A DNA stretch of 64,000 nucleotides from Pyrinomonadaceae bacterium. Its GTDB lineage: Bacteria > Acidobacteriota > Blastocatellia > Pyrinomonadales > Pyrinomonadaceae. Location of the stretch: contig JAJTWY010000017.1 in the NCBI GenBank assembly GCA_021463165.1, positions 1 through 64,000 of the forward strand, written 5' to 3'. Under the pieces are notes generated by a model that had not been told where the DNA came from, did not search any database, and was given only the letters and a program-made list of their open reading frames with translations. The translations under genes and the position numbers were made by a program. Of this stretch, positions 22,927 to 30,975 are shown piece after piece. The stretch's first letter is position 1. Each line of letters begins with the position of its first letter.

Positions 22927-23394
22927 TCATGAAGTCGGTTCTGATTCATACATCAAATAGTGCGACGCCGCCATACCGAGCTTTTCATAGACCTTCTGAG
23001 CGTGGTAATTGTCGTTCTCGACGTAGAGCCGGAATCCGCAGACATTGCCCTGCTCGGCGGCCTTTTCTTTGACGAACAAATACATCCGGCTGTAGAGTCC
23101 ATGACCACGGCCTTCCGGTAAAATATAGACGCTCTGTATCCACCAGAACCAGGCATTTCGCCAGTCGCTCCATTCGTATGTGACCATAAGGCCGCCTAGA
23201 ATGGCATCGCCCGATTCCGCGACCACATAGAATCCCTTTTTCTCGTCGGCGAATACGGCGCTTACGCCGGCGCCGATCTTCTGCGGATCGAGCGTCTTCC
23301 CCTCGGTCTCGAGGGCCATCGCCTGGTTGAAGGCGACCAGCGATGCCGCGTCTTGAGCCTCGGCGACCCGAATTGTGATGTTTTCCTTATCCAT
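22927..23394 (-). CDS. GNAT family N-acetyltransferase
   Basis: The 155-residue protein has the GNAT fold order. A beta strand with IRVAEAQDAASLVAF opens it, the acetyl-CoA-binding loop lies near YILPEGRGHGLYSRM (R/QxxGxG/A pattern), and the C-terminal motif is LYVENDNYHAQKVYEKLGM. It transfers an acetyl group to an unknown amine. It is first in a probable operon with the 95-residue protein and the MBL hydrolase. Its upstream region contains copy B of the TGGGACA repeat. Confidence 0.88.
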   Translation of the reverse strand: MDKENITIRVAEAQDAASLVAFNQAMALETEGKTLDPQKIGAGVSAVFADEKKGFYVVAESGDAILGGLMVTYEWSDWRNAWFWWIQSVYILPEGRGHGLYSRMYLFVKEKAAEQGNVCGFRLYVENDNYHAQKVYEKLGMAASHYLMYESEPTS

Positions 23395-23401
23395 TTCTCA
23401 A

Positions 23402-23519
23402 TGGGACACGACAAACTGTCTTACAGGCCTAAGCCATTGGTTCCAAAGGTCTTAGCCGCAAATCGTCGGCCAAGGTGTCCCAACTGTCCCACGACTGTCC
23501 CACCCCAGGCATGGGACAC
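23402..23519 (-). repeat. TGGGACA repeat cluster upstream of the GNAT gene (copy B)
   Basis: Read on the - strand, toward the GNAT gene, the order is GTGTCCCA, TGGGACAG, TGGGACAG, TGGGACAC, and after about 65 bases GTGTCCCA again just before the GNAT ATG. The first four words have almost the same spacing as in copy A upstream of rpoC, including a TCG spacer between the first two TGGGACA words. The orientation relative to the downstream gene is also the same. Confidence 0.65.
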
Positions 23520-23644
23520 GTAAGTAGCAATAATTGCAACAGTTACTAATCGATCTTATCTCCGTTCCCGCCATTTTTCAAAAAAATAATTAGAGTGTCG
23601 TCCTGCAAACCTATTCTTCGTCGCGTTACGCCGATCCGGAGCTA

Positions 23645-23662
23645 TTTGCCTGTACGGGCAAA
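23645..23662. repeat. 18-base near-palindrome
   Basis: TTTGCCTGTACGGGCAAA matches its own reverse complement at 16 of 18 positions. No gene start is close by. It could be a protein-binding site or a repeat remnant. Confidence 0.3.
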
Positions 23663-23865
23663 GCAACAATATTGCAATAATAGCACACTCCGAGAAAAAT
23701 GTCTTTATTTGTCGTCCTGAAACGGTTTGAAACTTTTATCTTCGTCAAAAGATCAACTGCCGCTCCAGTTTGTGAGCGCAAGGTCAATTGCGGTGCCACG
23801 CAGTGGACGGACAATAGACCAGAAAAGCAAAGTCTTTATCTGTTCCTATCTGTATTCAGGGGGAG

Positions 23866-24203
23866 TTACTTTCCTTTCTTCTTTTTCTTCGGCTCGACAA
23901 GCAGGCTGGCTGTGTATTTCTCATACAGTTCGAAGAGAAAGGCCATCCTTGCCGTTTCGGTGGGAAAGGGTGCGGGCGGTAGGCGAGATCGACGGCACGG
24001 GCGAGGTCGTTGTGGGCCTTTACCAGAGGAGGCGGCATCGTCAGCGGGTCGTAGAGATCGGCGAGCGAGCTGCCCGGAAATTGGGCACGAACGTCGAGGA
24101 CTTTCTGAGCGGCGGCCTCGATAGCCGCGATCCGTCTTTCACTCGGATGCTCGGGCCAGGGGAAGTTGTTGTAAATAAGTGTTTTCCGGGGGCTATTTTC
24201 CAA
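23866..24203 (-). pseudogene. C-terminal remnant of MmeI-like (type IIL) restriction-modification enzyme
   Basis: Read on the - strand, this begins near LIYNNFPWPEHPSE and continues with AAQKVLDVRAQFPGSSLADL and the typical LYDPLTMPPPLVKAHNDLARAVD. This is the C-terminal signature of MmeI-like DNA methyltransferases. Near 23,965 the frame shifts by one base. In the neighbouring frame the family ending resumes as TETARMAFLFELYEKYTASL, a Lys-rich end and TAA. The remnant is cut off upstream, where the inserted restriction-modification module starts. The matching N-terminal part lies at 26,425-27,168 on the same strand. Confidence 0.85.
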
Positions 24204-24303
24204 AATCGCTCATCTATCGAATGTGGTTCAACAAACTCTTGGAATCCGCCAGTTTGAGGCTACCCTGTGTTAATATTAGTTGAAAGAATAGTAGTTAAGG
24301 ACA

Positions 24304-25563
24304 ATGCCTCATAGCCAAGCTACACAACTAGGTTTGTTTATCGCCTCCGACACTAACGAGGAAAAACGAGTCGAAGTTTATCATAGCGATTCTGTCCCGA
24401 CCGTTGCCGCCGAGGTAGATAATGAAACGCCTCTTGAATCTCTTAACCTTAACTGGCGAGAACGGGAGCTTCCAGAAAAGGAACGAACGAAGCACGTACA
24501 TAGGTTACATCCTTATCTGGGCAAATTTATTCCGCAATTAGTCGAGATATTTCTAAGGAAATATTTTACGGCAGGTCAAACTGTCGTCGATCCGTTCGCC
24601 GGGAGCGGCACAACCTTAGTGCAAGCGAACGAGCTTGGCATTAATAGTATTGGTTTCGATATCTCCGAATTTAATACGGTTCTTTGTCGTGCAAAAACTG
24701 CGTCCTATGACATTCCAAAACTTCGATCCGAGGTTCTGGATGTTTTGCACTCCACCGAGAGCAGTCGTGTTCGGCCGGCATCTTGGTTGCCGTTTTTCGG
24801 TTCTGACGAGAGCAATGAGGAACAACTGAAACACTCCAAGTATTTGAAAGAATGGTTTGCTCCCGACGCTTTGGCCGATCTTCTTTCCTATAGGGCATTT
24901 ATCAAGCACTATCCAGATCAGGATTTATTAAAAGTCATTCTTTCTAGGGCGGCTAGATCAGCACGGTTGACGAAACATTTCGATTTGGATTTTCCGAAGA
25001 AGCCACAGACCGAACCTTACCAATGTTTTAAACATTCACGCGTTTGCAAGCCAACCCAAGATGCGATGCAATTCTTACGTAGGTATTCTTTGGACAGTCT
25101 CAAACGGATCGAGCAGTTTTCAAACCTAAGAACAAACGCGAGGGTGGATATTTTTCACGCCGACAGTCGAGAAATCGATGTACCAGAGATTGACGGAGTT
25201 ATTACCAGTCCGCCTTATGTGGGTCTTATAGATTATCACCAGCAACACGCCTACGCCTATCACCTGCTTGGTTTGGAGGATCGGCGAGGCTTAGAAATTG
25301 GGGCTGCTGCTCAAGGTTCAAGTGTCAATGCGAAGAAAAAGTATCAAGAAGATATCGCAGCTGTTTTTCGACGTTTGGCAGGAAAGGTAAAGTCGGGGGG
25401 CCGTATCATTGTCGTCGCGGGCGATCGAGCAAATTTGTACCCGGAAATTGCCGAAATGGCCAATCTTGAGATGGAAGACGTAGTCACGCGCCACGTGAAT
25501 CGCCGGACCGGCCGGAGAGCTAACGAGTTCTTTGAATCCGTGTTTATTTGGCGGAAGCCTTAA
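24304..25563 (+). CDS. Type II DNA methyltransferase (amino-methyltransferase, SPPY motif)
   Basis: The 419-residue protein has the AdoMet-binding motif DPFAGSGTTL near residues 97-106 and the catalytic motif TSPPYVG near residue 300. About 200 residues separate them, probably containing the target-recognition domain; this is an alpha-like order. SPPY is typical of N4-cytosine and some N6-adenine enzymes. It should protect host DNA from the endonuclease encoded 9 bases downstream. The gene is visibly richer in A+T than its neighbours, a sign of transfer. The start ATG follows TTAAGGACA. Confidence 0.9.
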   Translation: MPHSQATQLGLFIASDTNEEKRVEVYHSDSVPTVAAEVDNETPLESLNLNWRERELPEKERTKHVHRLHPYLGKFIPQLVEIFLRKYFTAGQTVVDPFAGSGTTLVQANELGINSIGFDISEFNTVLCRAKTASYDIPKLRSEVLDVLHSTESSRVRPASWLPFFGSDESNEEQLKHSKYLKEWFAPDALADLLSYRAFIKHYPDQDLLKVILSRAARSARLTKHFDLDFPKKPQTEPYQCFKHSRVCKPTQDAMQFLRRYSLDSLKRIEQFSNLRTNARVDIFHADSREIDVPEIDGVITSPPYVGLIDYHQQHAYAYHLLGLEDRRGLEIGAAAQGSSVNAKKKYQEDIAAVFRRLAGKVKSGGRIIVVAGDRANLYPEIAEMANLEMEDVVTRHVNRRTGRRANEFFESVFIWRKP

Positions 25564-25572
25564 GAATAACCT

Positions 25573-26424
25573 ATGCCGGAGCATGACGTAGAAGCCGCGA
25601 TACAAGAAATCATTACCCGAATGATGGATCGGGTAATGGATAACGTGTTGGTTAATGATCCATTTATCGCCGAACAACACCACGCAAAGCGTCCTCTTTA
25701 CGCGGCGCTAGTCCCGGACGAGATATTCAAAAACGCACATTTCGAAAGGCGATTTGTGACACCTTTTGGAAAGGCGTGGGAGCTTTTAGCAGTTGCCGCG
25801 GCAAATGCTGGGCTTGGCTTTGGAACTTCCGGGCATATGATTACCGGCAATGTTGCCGAAGAAAGACTTCGACGAATTACTGAAGTCCTTAATGAACTTG
25901 AACATCCGCCAAAAGATGGTAACGCAAGACGAAGACCGGACTGGCAACGTGAACTCGAATATGTTTTGTCTGGCGGGGGTGAGCCGATACCTGTGCCAGT
26001 AATCTGTGATGTTTATGTCGAGGACAGGCGCAAACCGCGAAAGGTAAAGAAATACTCGTTTGAATTGAAGGCCCCGCTCCCCAATAGTGATCAAACAAAA
26101 GTAAGTAAAGAAAAGATGCTAAAACTGTTTGCAATGGAACCCTGCCAAATCGACGGTGCCTATTACGCTCTTCCTTACAATCCCTACGGTCGGAAACAAG
26201 ATTATGCGTGGAGCATTCCGGAGCGTTGGTTCAACATGAAGAATGATCCGATCGTTCTCATCGGTGACGAATTTTGGGAAAAAGTTGGCGGTAAAGGAGC
26301 ATACCAAGCTCTAATCGATGCGGTTAACGGAATTGGTCCGGGTTATCGCGAGAGAATTTATCGCGAGTTCTTAGGTATCGAGCCACCGGACGATGCTGAG
26401 ATCCTGCTTAAAGCAATTGTTTGA
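25573..26424 (+). CDS. TdeIII-like type II restriction endonuclease
   Basis: The 283-residue protein resembles the TdeIII/MjaII family of type II endonucleases, whose known members cut GGNCC. Visible features are the PD-(D/E)xK-like catalytic set, with an Asp near 146 (CDVYVEDRR) and FELK at about 163-166. Conserved-looking segments ALPYNPYGRKQDYAW and LIGDEFWEKVGG follow. It sits directly behind its methyltransferase, the normal restriction-modification layout. The family call comes from recalled similarity and needs a profile search; the recognition site is an inference. Confidence 0.75.
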   Translation: MPEHDVEAAIQEIITRMMDRVMDNVLVNDPFIAEQHHAKRPLYAALVPDEIFKNAHFERRFVTPFGKAWELLAVAAANAGLGFGTSGHMITGNVAEERLRRITEVLNELEHPPKDGNARRRPDWQRELEYVLSGGGEPIPVPVICDVYVEDRRKPRKVKKYSFELKAPLPNSDQTKVSKEKMLKLFAMEPCQIDGAYYALPYNPYGRKQDYAWSIPERWFNMKNDPIVLIGDEFWEKVGGKGAYQALIDAVNGIGPGYRERIYREFLGIEPPDDAEILLKAIV

Positions 26425-27168
26425 CTAGGCGGAAGCCAAAGCTTGTATTCTGAGTAGCTCTTTGTTTGCCGTATTCAGCACCTGGAACAGCTCCTGCAGC
26501 CGCCCCGCCAGATCGTTGCCGTCCTCGCTCGTACGCTGTTCGATAAGGTCCTGAAACTGCTGTTTGTTGAAGATGGTCGTGTCTTCGGCAAAGAGGCAGA
26601 AGAGGATACGGACGAGATAGACCTCGAGTTTGTGGCCACGTTAGCCGATCTCCTCAAGGCGGTCATGGAGCTTGCCCATCAGCTCGGCGGCCTTGATGTT
26701 CGCAGGGTCTTGCTCCTTGTAAACCTTCTTCTGATAGCCAAGCAGATAGGCGAAATGCTGGACGTTGTGAACCAGATCGCGGAGGTGAAATTCGGTTGTC
26801 GTTCCTTCCTCGAGGTCATAAAGCCGAAATCGTTCGAAATCGCAGACCAATATGAACTTTGGCAGGTCGCTGTCTTTCAGGCCCGGGAAATAGTCTTTCG
26901 CCTGCTGGTGAGCTTTTTCGAGATCCTTGCCGCGAGATTTGAACTCGATCAGGATGTTTGCCTTCCACAACAGATCGATAAATCCCTGTCGCCCGTCCTC
27001 CTTCTTGACCGTGGCCTCAAACGTCGCAACGCGACGACGCGGAATGCCAAACACGTTGAAGAACGCATCCATAAAGGACTTTGCTTCGGCGTGCTCGTTG
27101 AAATCGTTTTCCCATTCCTTTGAGAATTCGATCGCCCGCGACTTTATCTCATTCCAACTCAATGCCAT
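26425..27168 (-). pseudogene. N-terminal remnant of MmeI-like (type IIL) restriction-modification enzyme
   Basis: The 5' part starts MALSWNEIKSRAIEFSKEWE and has the MmeI-type nuclease motif D65-x9-E75-x-K77 in GFIDLLWK...IEFK. At codon 176 an in-frame TAA (26,641-26,643) interrupts it, but the same frame goes on with family sequence (KLEVYLVRILFCLFAEDTTIF through LFQVLNTANK). The similarity stops near 26,460, where the inserted module begins. About 230 codons survive of a protein that is normally around 900 or more. The C-terminal piece is at 23,866-24,203. Confidence 0.88.
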
Positions 27169-27448
27169 AGATACAGGAGCTTAACGAAGCGCTTTTGACA
27201 CACCAAAGTAACATGATTGTGATGTCCTGCGTTAACGTGAGCGCCTAGTGTGCGAAAGAGGCAACGTGCCCTCGGCCGGCGGTCCGAGCGGCCGGGCAGA
27301 ATGTAAATATTTGTAAACTTCGGTGTTGCGTCGCTGCTTTTGATTGCCAAACCGGTTGAACTGTCCTACATTGTAGGCATTCAAGCCAACAATTCGGTTT
27401 TTGAAATCGGTAAATCAATAAATCTAGCTTTTGAGGATCAGAAAGACT

Positions 27449-30400
27449 ATGACTTCTCGTGCGCTTCGACCTGTTTTTTTCTTGTCGCTCCTACTATTGT
27501 CATCCGTTGTCGGAATAATGGCTCAACCGCGACCGGCAGCTTCGCCGGCGGCGAAACCGTTTGAGACCGCAATCGCGAGCCTTCGCTTTCGCGAGATCGG
27601 GCCGGCGACGATGGGTGGCCGTGTGAATGATATCGAGGTTCCCATCCAGGACCCGAAGACGATCTACGCCGCAATGGCCGCGGGCGGGATCATCAAATCC
27701 GTCAATGGCGGCGTCACGTGGACGACCCTTTTTGATAAAGAAGCCGTTTCCACGATCGGCGATATTGCGATAGCCCCGTCAAATCCACAGATCGTGTGGG
27801 TTGGATCGGGCGAATCGAATAACCGTCAAAGTTCCTCGTGGGGCAATGGCGTTTACAAGTCGCTGGATGCTGGCAAGACGTGGAAGAACATGGGCCTCGA
27901 AAAAACGATGGCCATTGGCCGCGTCGTCATCCATCCGACCAACCCGGACATCGTTTGGGTCGCGGCGACCGGCAATCTTTGGGCTGCCTCGCCCGAACGC
28001 GGCGTTTACAAGACTACGGACGGCGGCAAGACGTGGTCCCATGTCCTCAAGGTAAACGACGATACGGGGGCGACCGAATTGATAATCGATCACGAGAGCC
28101 CAACCGTGCTGTATGCGGCGATGTATCAGCGACGCCGAACCGTGTTCGGATTCAATGGCAGCGGCCCGCACAGTGCCCTTTATAAGAGTGTCGATGGCGG
28201 CGAAACCTGGAAGATGGTGACGACGGGTATGCCGTATAACACCGAGAACGCTCCGACGCCGCGTCCTGAAACGCTTCTCGAAACCGGACGTATCTCGATC
28301 GCGGTCTATCAACGGAACACGGATATTGTTTACGTGACGGTGGAGCATGCGAATGGCGGCGTTTATCGTTCGACCGATAAGGGCGAGACGTGGACGAAAA
28401 TGGCGGAAATTGCGGCCGTGCCCCGACCGATGTACTTCTCGAAACTTAAGGTCGATCCGAATAACGATCAGCGTTTGTGGCTCGCCGGTGTTGCTCTGCA
28501 GTATTCCGAGGATGGGGGCCGAACCTGGACGGGTAATTTTTCGCGGGCCCCGCACGCCGATACGCACGGCATCTGGATCAACCCCAATGATTCGAACCAT
28601 ATCATTCAGGGCAACGACGGCGGTGTGAATATTAGCTATGACCGCGGCCGTACCTGGGACTATTCGAACACGGTACCGCTCGGGATGTTTTATGAGGTCG
28701 GCGTTGACAATAGCCTGCCCTACAAGGTCTGCGGCGGCCTTCAGGACAACAATACCTGGTGCGGCCCGAGCCGATCGATGAATCCGCAGGGGATCTCAAA
28801 CAGCGATTGGTACACGATCGGCGGCGGCGACGGGTTCTTTGCGCAGCCCGATCCGAACGACCCGGACATTGTCTATGGCGAATCGCAGGACGGAAACCTC
28901 TTTCGGCGTAACGTGAAAACTGGCGAGAACAAGCAGATCCGTCCGCGCGAGGACGACGGTGAGAAGAGATACCGGTTCCAGTGGAACTCGCCGATAGTCA
29001 TCTCGGCCTTCGATTCGAACACGATCTATTACGGCGGTAATTTTCTCTTCAAATCGACCGATCGCGGCGACAACTGGACCAAGGTCAGTCCGGACCTGAC
29101 TACCAACGTTGACCGCAACACACTGCCGATCATGGGCAAGGTGCCCGACCGCTTTACGCGTTCGCGCCACGACGGGGTCCAAAACTACCCGGCTATAACG
29201 ACGGTTTCCGAATCGCCGCTGAACAAGAATATCCTGTGGGTGGGAACCGACGACGGCAACCTGCAGGTAACCCGTGACGGACAGACGTGGAAGAATGTTG
29301 TTGACAAGGTGCCGGGCGTGCCGAAGGGAACCTACGTCAGCCGTGTGGTCGCCTCGCGGGTGAGCGAGGGTTCGGCGTTTGCGACTTTCGATGGCCATAG
29401 AATGGGCGACTTCAAGGTTTATGTCTATGTGACCAGCGACTATGGCGAGACGTGGAAGTCGATCGCGTCAAACCTTCCGCAGAACAACGGTATCGTCAGC
29501 GTAGTTCGTGAACACCATAAGAATCCGAATCTCCTCTTCGTCGGGACCGAATACGGTATGTACGTCTCGTACGACCGGGGCGGCAGCTGGACACGGTTCC
29601 ATATGAATCTGCCGACCGTGCCCGTTGACGACATCCTGATACACCCGCGTGAGAATGACCTGATCCTGGCCACACACGGAAGGTCGATCTGGATAATGGA
29701 CGACATCACGGCGCTCGAACAGATGAATGATACGGTGCTCGCCAGCGATATTCATCTATTCGATCCGCGACGTTCGGTAATGTGGAGGACGTGGAACAAT
29801 AAACCGCTGACCTCAGACAAGATGTTTTACGGACAAAATCCGCCAAATGGCGCGATGATCAATTTCTATCTTAAAGAACCGCTCGCGCAGGGCCAGAACG
29901 TGACGATAACTATCACGGACGCCGCCGGGCAAACAATGCGAACTCAGAACTGCACGCGGCCACAGCCCGCTCCAACCCCGGGTGCCGGAGGCCCAGGTGG
30001 CGGCCAAGGTGGCGGCGGATTCGGCGGCGGCGGGGGATTCGGTGGGTTCGGCGGTGGCGGTGGCCAGCAATGTGTCGCCAACAAGGGCCTGAATCGCTGG
30101 GTTTGGGATATGCGCCAACGGCCGGCCGGTGCCGGGCCCGGCGGCGGTGGCGGACAAGGTGGAGGTGGCCAAGGTGGAGGCGGCGGCTTCGGTGGCGGGA
30201 TCGCGAACCAGGGCTTCCGTGTAGATCCGGGAATGTACACGGTAAAGGTCAAGCTTGGCGACAAGGAAATGACCAAGACATTCGAGGTCATCGACGACCC
30301 CCGCGTGAACTTTTCGGCTGAGGATCGTGCCAAGAAGAAGGCGGCGTTGCTGAAGATCCTGCCGGTTGTTACGCGTGCAACGCAGGCGCAGCAGCAGATC

Positions 30401-30862
30401 GTAGCCCTCAGAACGAATGTGAACAGTGCGCTTGAGGCGTGGCGACGTCCGGGCTCGGGTATTCCGCAGAATATTCGCACCGCGGGAGAAGAGCTTCTGA
30501 AGAAGATCGACAAGGCATACGAGAATTGGGGTACACCTCCATCGCTCGTCAGCAATATCAGCCAAGCCGGCCCGCCGCTCGTCGAGCTGCCGACTCCGCT
30601 GAATCAACGTGCCACTCAGTTGGTTGGAGCGATCGAGAATACATCGGGGCCGCCGACAACCTGGGAGCTTGCCCAGATCGACATCCTTCTGGCCAAGATC
30701 CCTGCGGCAGCCGATGAAGTTCGCAGGCTTGTCACTGTGGACCTGGCGGCTCTTAACAATATGATCATCGAGGCCAAGATCCCGGCGATCCAGCCTCCGG
30801 CGGGGGCCGGTGGACCGGGTGGAGCACGTCCTCCGGGTGAGGTCGATTACGACGATCAGTAG
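27449..30862 (+). CDS. Large exported BNR/sortilin-type (VPS10-like) repeat protein
   Basis: The 1137-residue protein has a signal peptide at about 1-25 (FFLSLLLLSSVVGIMA). Many beta-propeller BNR repeats of the S-x-D-x-G-x-T-W kind follow (SVNGGVTW, SLDAGKTW, TTDGGKTW, SVDGGETW, STDKGETW, YDRGRTW) over about residues 30-760. A middle region near 840-930 is almost pure Gly with Gln and Phe, and the C-terminal part is helical. Such proteins are often annotated as glycosyl hydrolases or VPS10-domain proteins in Acidobacteriota, but no catalytic residues are identified. The ATG follows GAGGATCAG; a TTG 18 bases upstream is less likely. Confidence 0.88.
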   Translation: MTSRALRPVFFLSLLLLSSVVGIMAQPRPAASPAAKPFETAIASLRFREIGPATMGGRVNDIEVPIQDPKTIYAAMAAGGIIKSVNGGVTWTTLFDKEAVSTIGDIAIAPSNPQIVWVGSGESNNRQSSSWGNGVYKSLDAGKTWKNMGLEKTMAIGRVVIHPTNPDIVWVAATGNLWAASPERGVYKTTDGGKTWSHVLKVNDDTGATELIIDHESPTVLYAAMYQRRRTVFGFNGSGPHSALYKSVDGGETWKMVTTGMPYNTENAPTPRPETLLETGRISIAVYQRNTDIVYVTVEHANGGVYRSTDKGETWTKMAEIAAVPRPMYFSKLKVDPNNDQRLWLAGVALQYSEDGGRTWTGNFSRAPHADTHGIWINPNDSNHIIQGNDGGVNISYDRGRTWDYSNTVPLGMFYEVGVDNSLPYKVCGGLQDNNTWCGPSRSMNPQGISNSDWYTIGGGDGFFAQPDPNDPDIVYGESQDGNLFRRNVKTGENKQIRPREDDGEKRYRFQWNSPIVISAFDSNTIYYGGNFLFKSTDRGDNWTKVSPDLTTNVDRNTLPIMGKVPDRFTRSRHDGVQNYPAITTVSESPLNKNILWVGTDDGNLQVTRDGQTWKNVVDKVPGVPKGTYVSRVVASRVSEGSAFATFDGHRMGDFKVYVYVTSDYGETWKSIASNLPQNNGIVSVVREHHKNPNLLFVGTEYGMYVSYDRGGSWTRFHMNLPTVPVDDILIHPRENDLILATHGRSIWIMDDITALEQMNDTVLASDIHLFDPRRSVMWRTWNNKPLTSDKMFYGQNPPNGAMINFYLKEPLAQGQNVTITITDAAGQTMRTQNCTRPQPAPTPGAGGPGGGQGGGGFGGGGGFGGFGGGGGQQCVANKGLNRWVWDMRQRPAGAGPGGGGGQGGGGQGGGGGFGGGIANQGFRVDPGMYTVKVKLGDKEMTKTFEVIDDPRVNFSAEDRAKKKAALLKILPVVTRATQAQQQIVALRTNVNSALEAWRRPGSGIPQNIRTAGEELLKKIDKAYENWGTPPSLVSNISQAGPPLVELPTPLNQRATQLVGAIENTSGPPTTWELAQIDILLAKIPAAADEVRRLVTVDLAALNNMIIEAKIPAIQPPAGAGGPGGARPPGEVDYDDQ

Positions 30863-30883
30863 TCCCAACTGAGATGACCATCT

Positions 30884-30916
30884 GCCGGGAGCGACCCATG
30901 TCGCTCCCGGCTTTTT
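30884..30916 (+). terminator. Rho-independent terminator after the BNR protein
   Basis: A perfect 12-bp stem, GCCGGGAGCGAC with GTCGCTCCCGGC, has a 4-base loop and five T after it. An outer pair GTCCCAAC (30,862) and GTTGGGAC (30,917) flanks the whole hairpin and would extend it. Confidence 0.85.
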
Positions 30917-30975
30917 GTTGGGACGCGATCGGCTTGCGGTTTGGGCCGTAACGCCAATGATGACAAAATAATAGC

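Larger units (their letters stand above)
23395..23865. other. 471-base non-coding region with repeats
   Basis: Open frames here look random and I support none of them. The region contains copy B of the TGGGACA cluster and a separate 18-base palindrome, both listed on their own. The rest is A+T rich, including several ATTGCAATAAT-like words. It ends where the broken MmeI-like remnant begins. Confidence 0.5.

Noticed and set aside
23626..23814. 62-residue open frame on the - strand
   Set aside because: Composition is random, it overlaps an A+T-rich repeat area, and it has no ribosome binding site or recognisable motif.
23699..24124. 141-residue open frame on the + strand
   Set aside because: It is the antisense shadow of the broken MmeI-like C-terminal remnant; it has a run of Phe and Arg-rich sequence typical of an out-of-phase frame.
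29813..30868. 351-residue open frame antisense to the BNR protein gene
   Set aside because: Shadow frame caused by biased codon use and the Gly-rich tract; the sense frame has a clear signal peptide and repeats.
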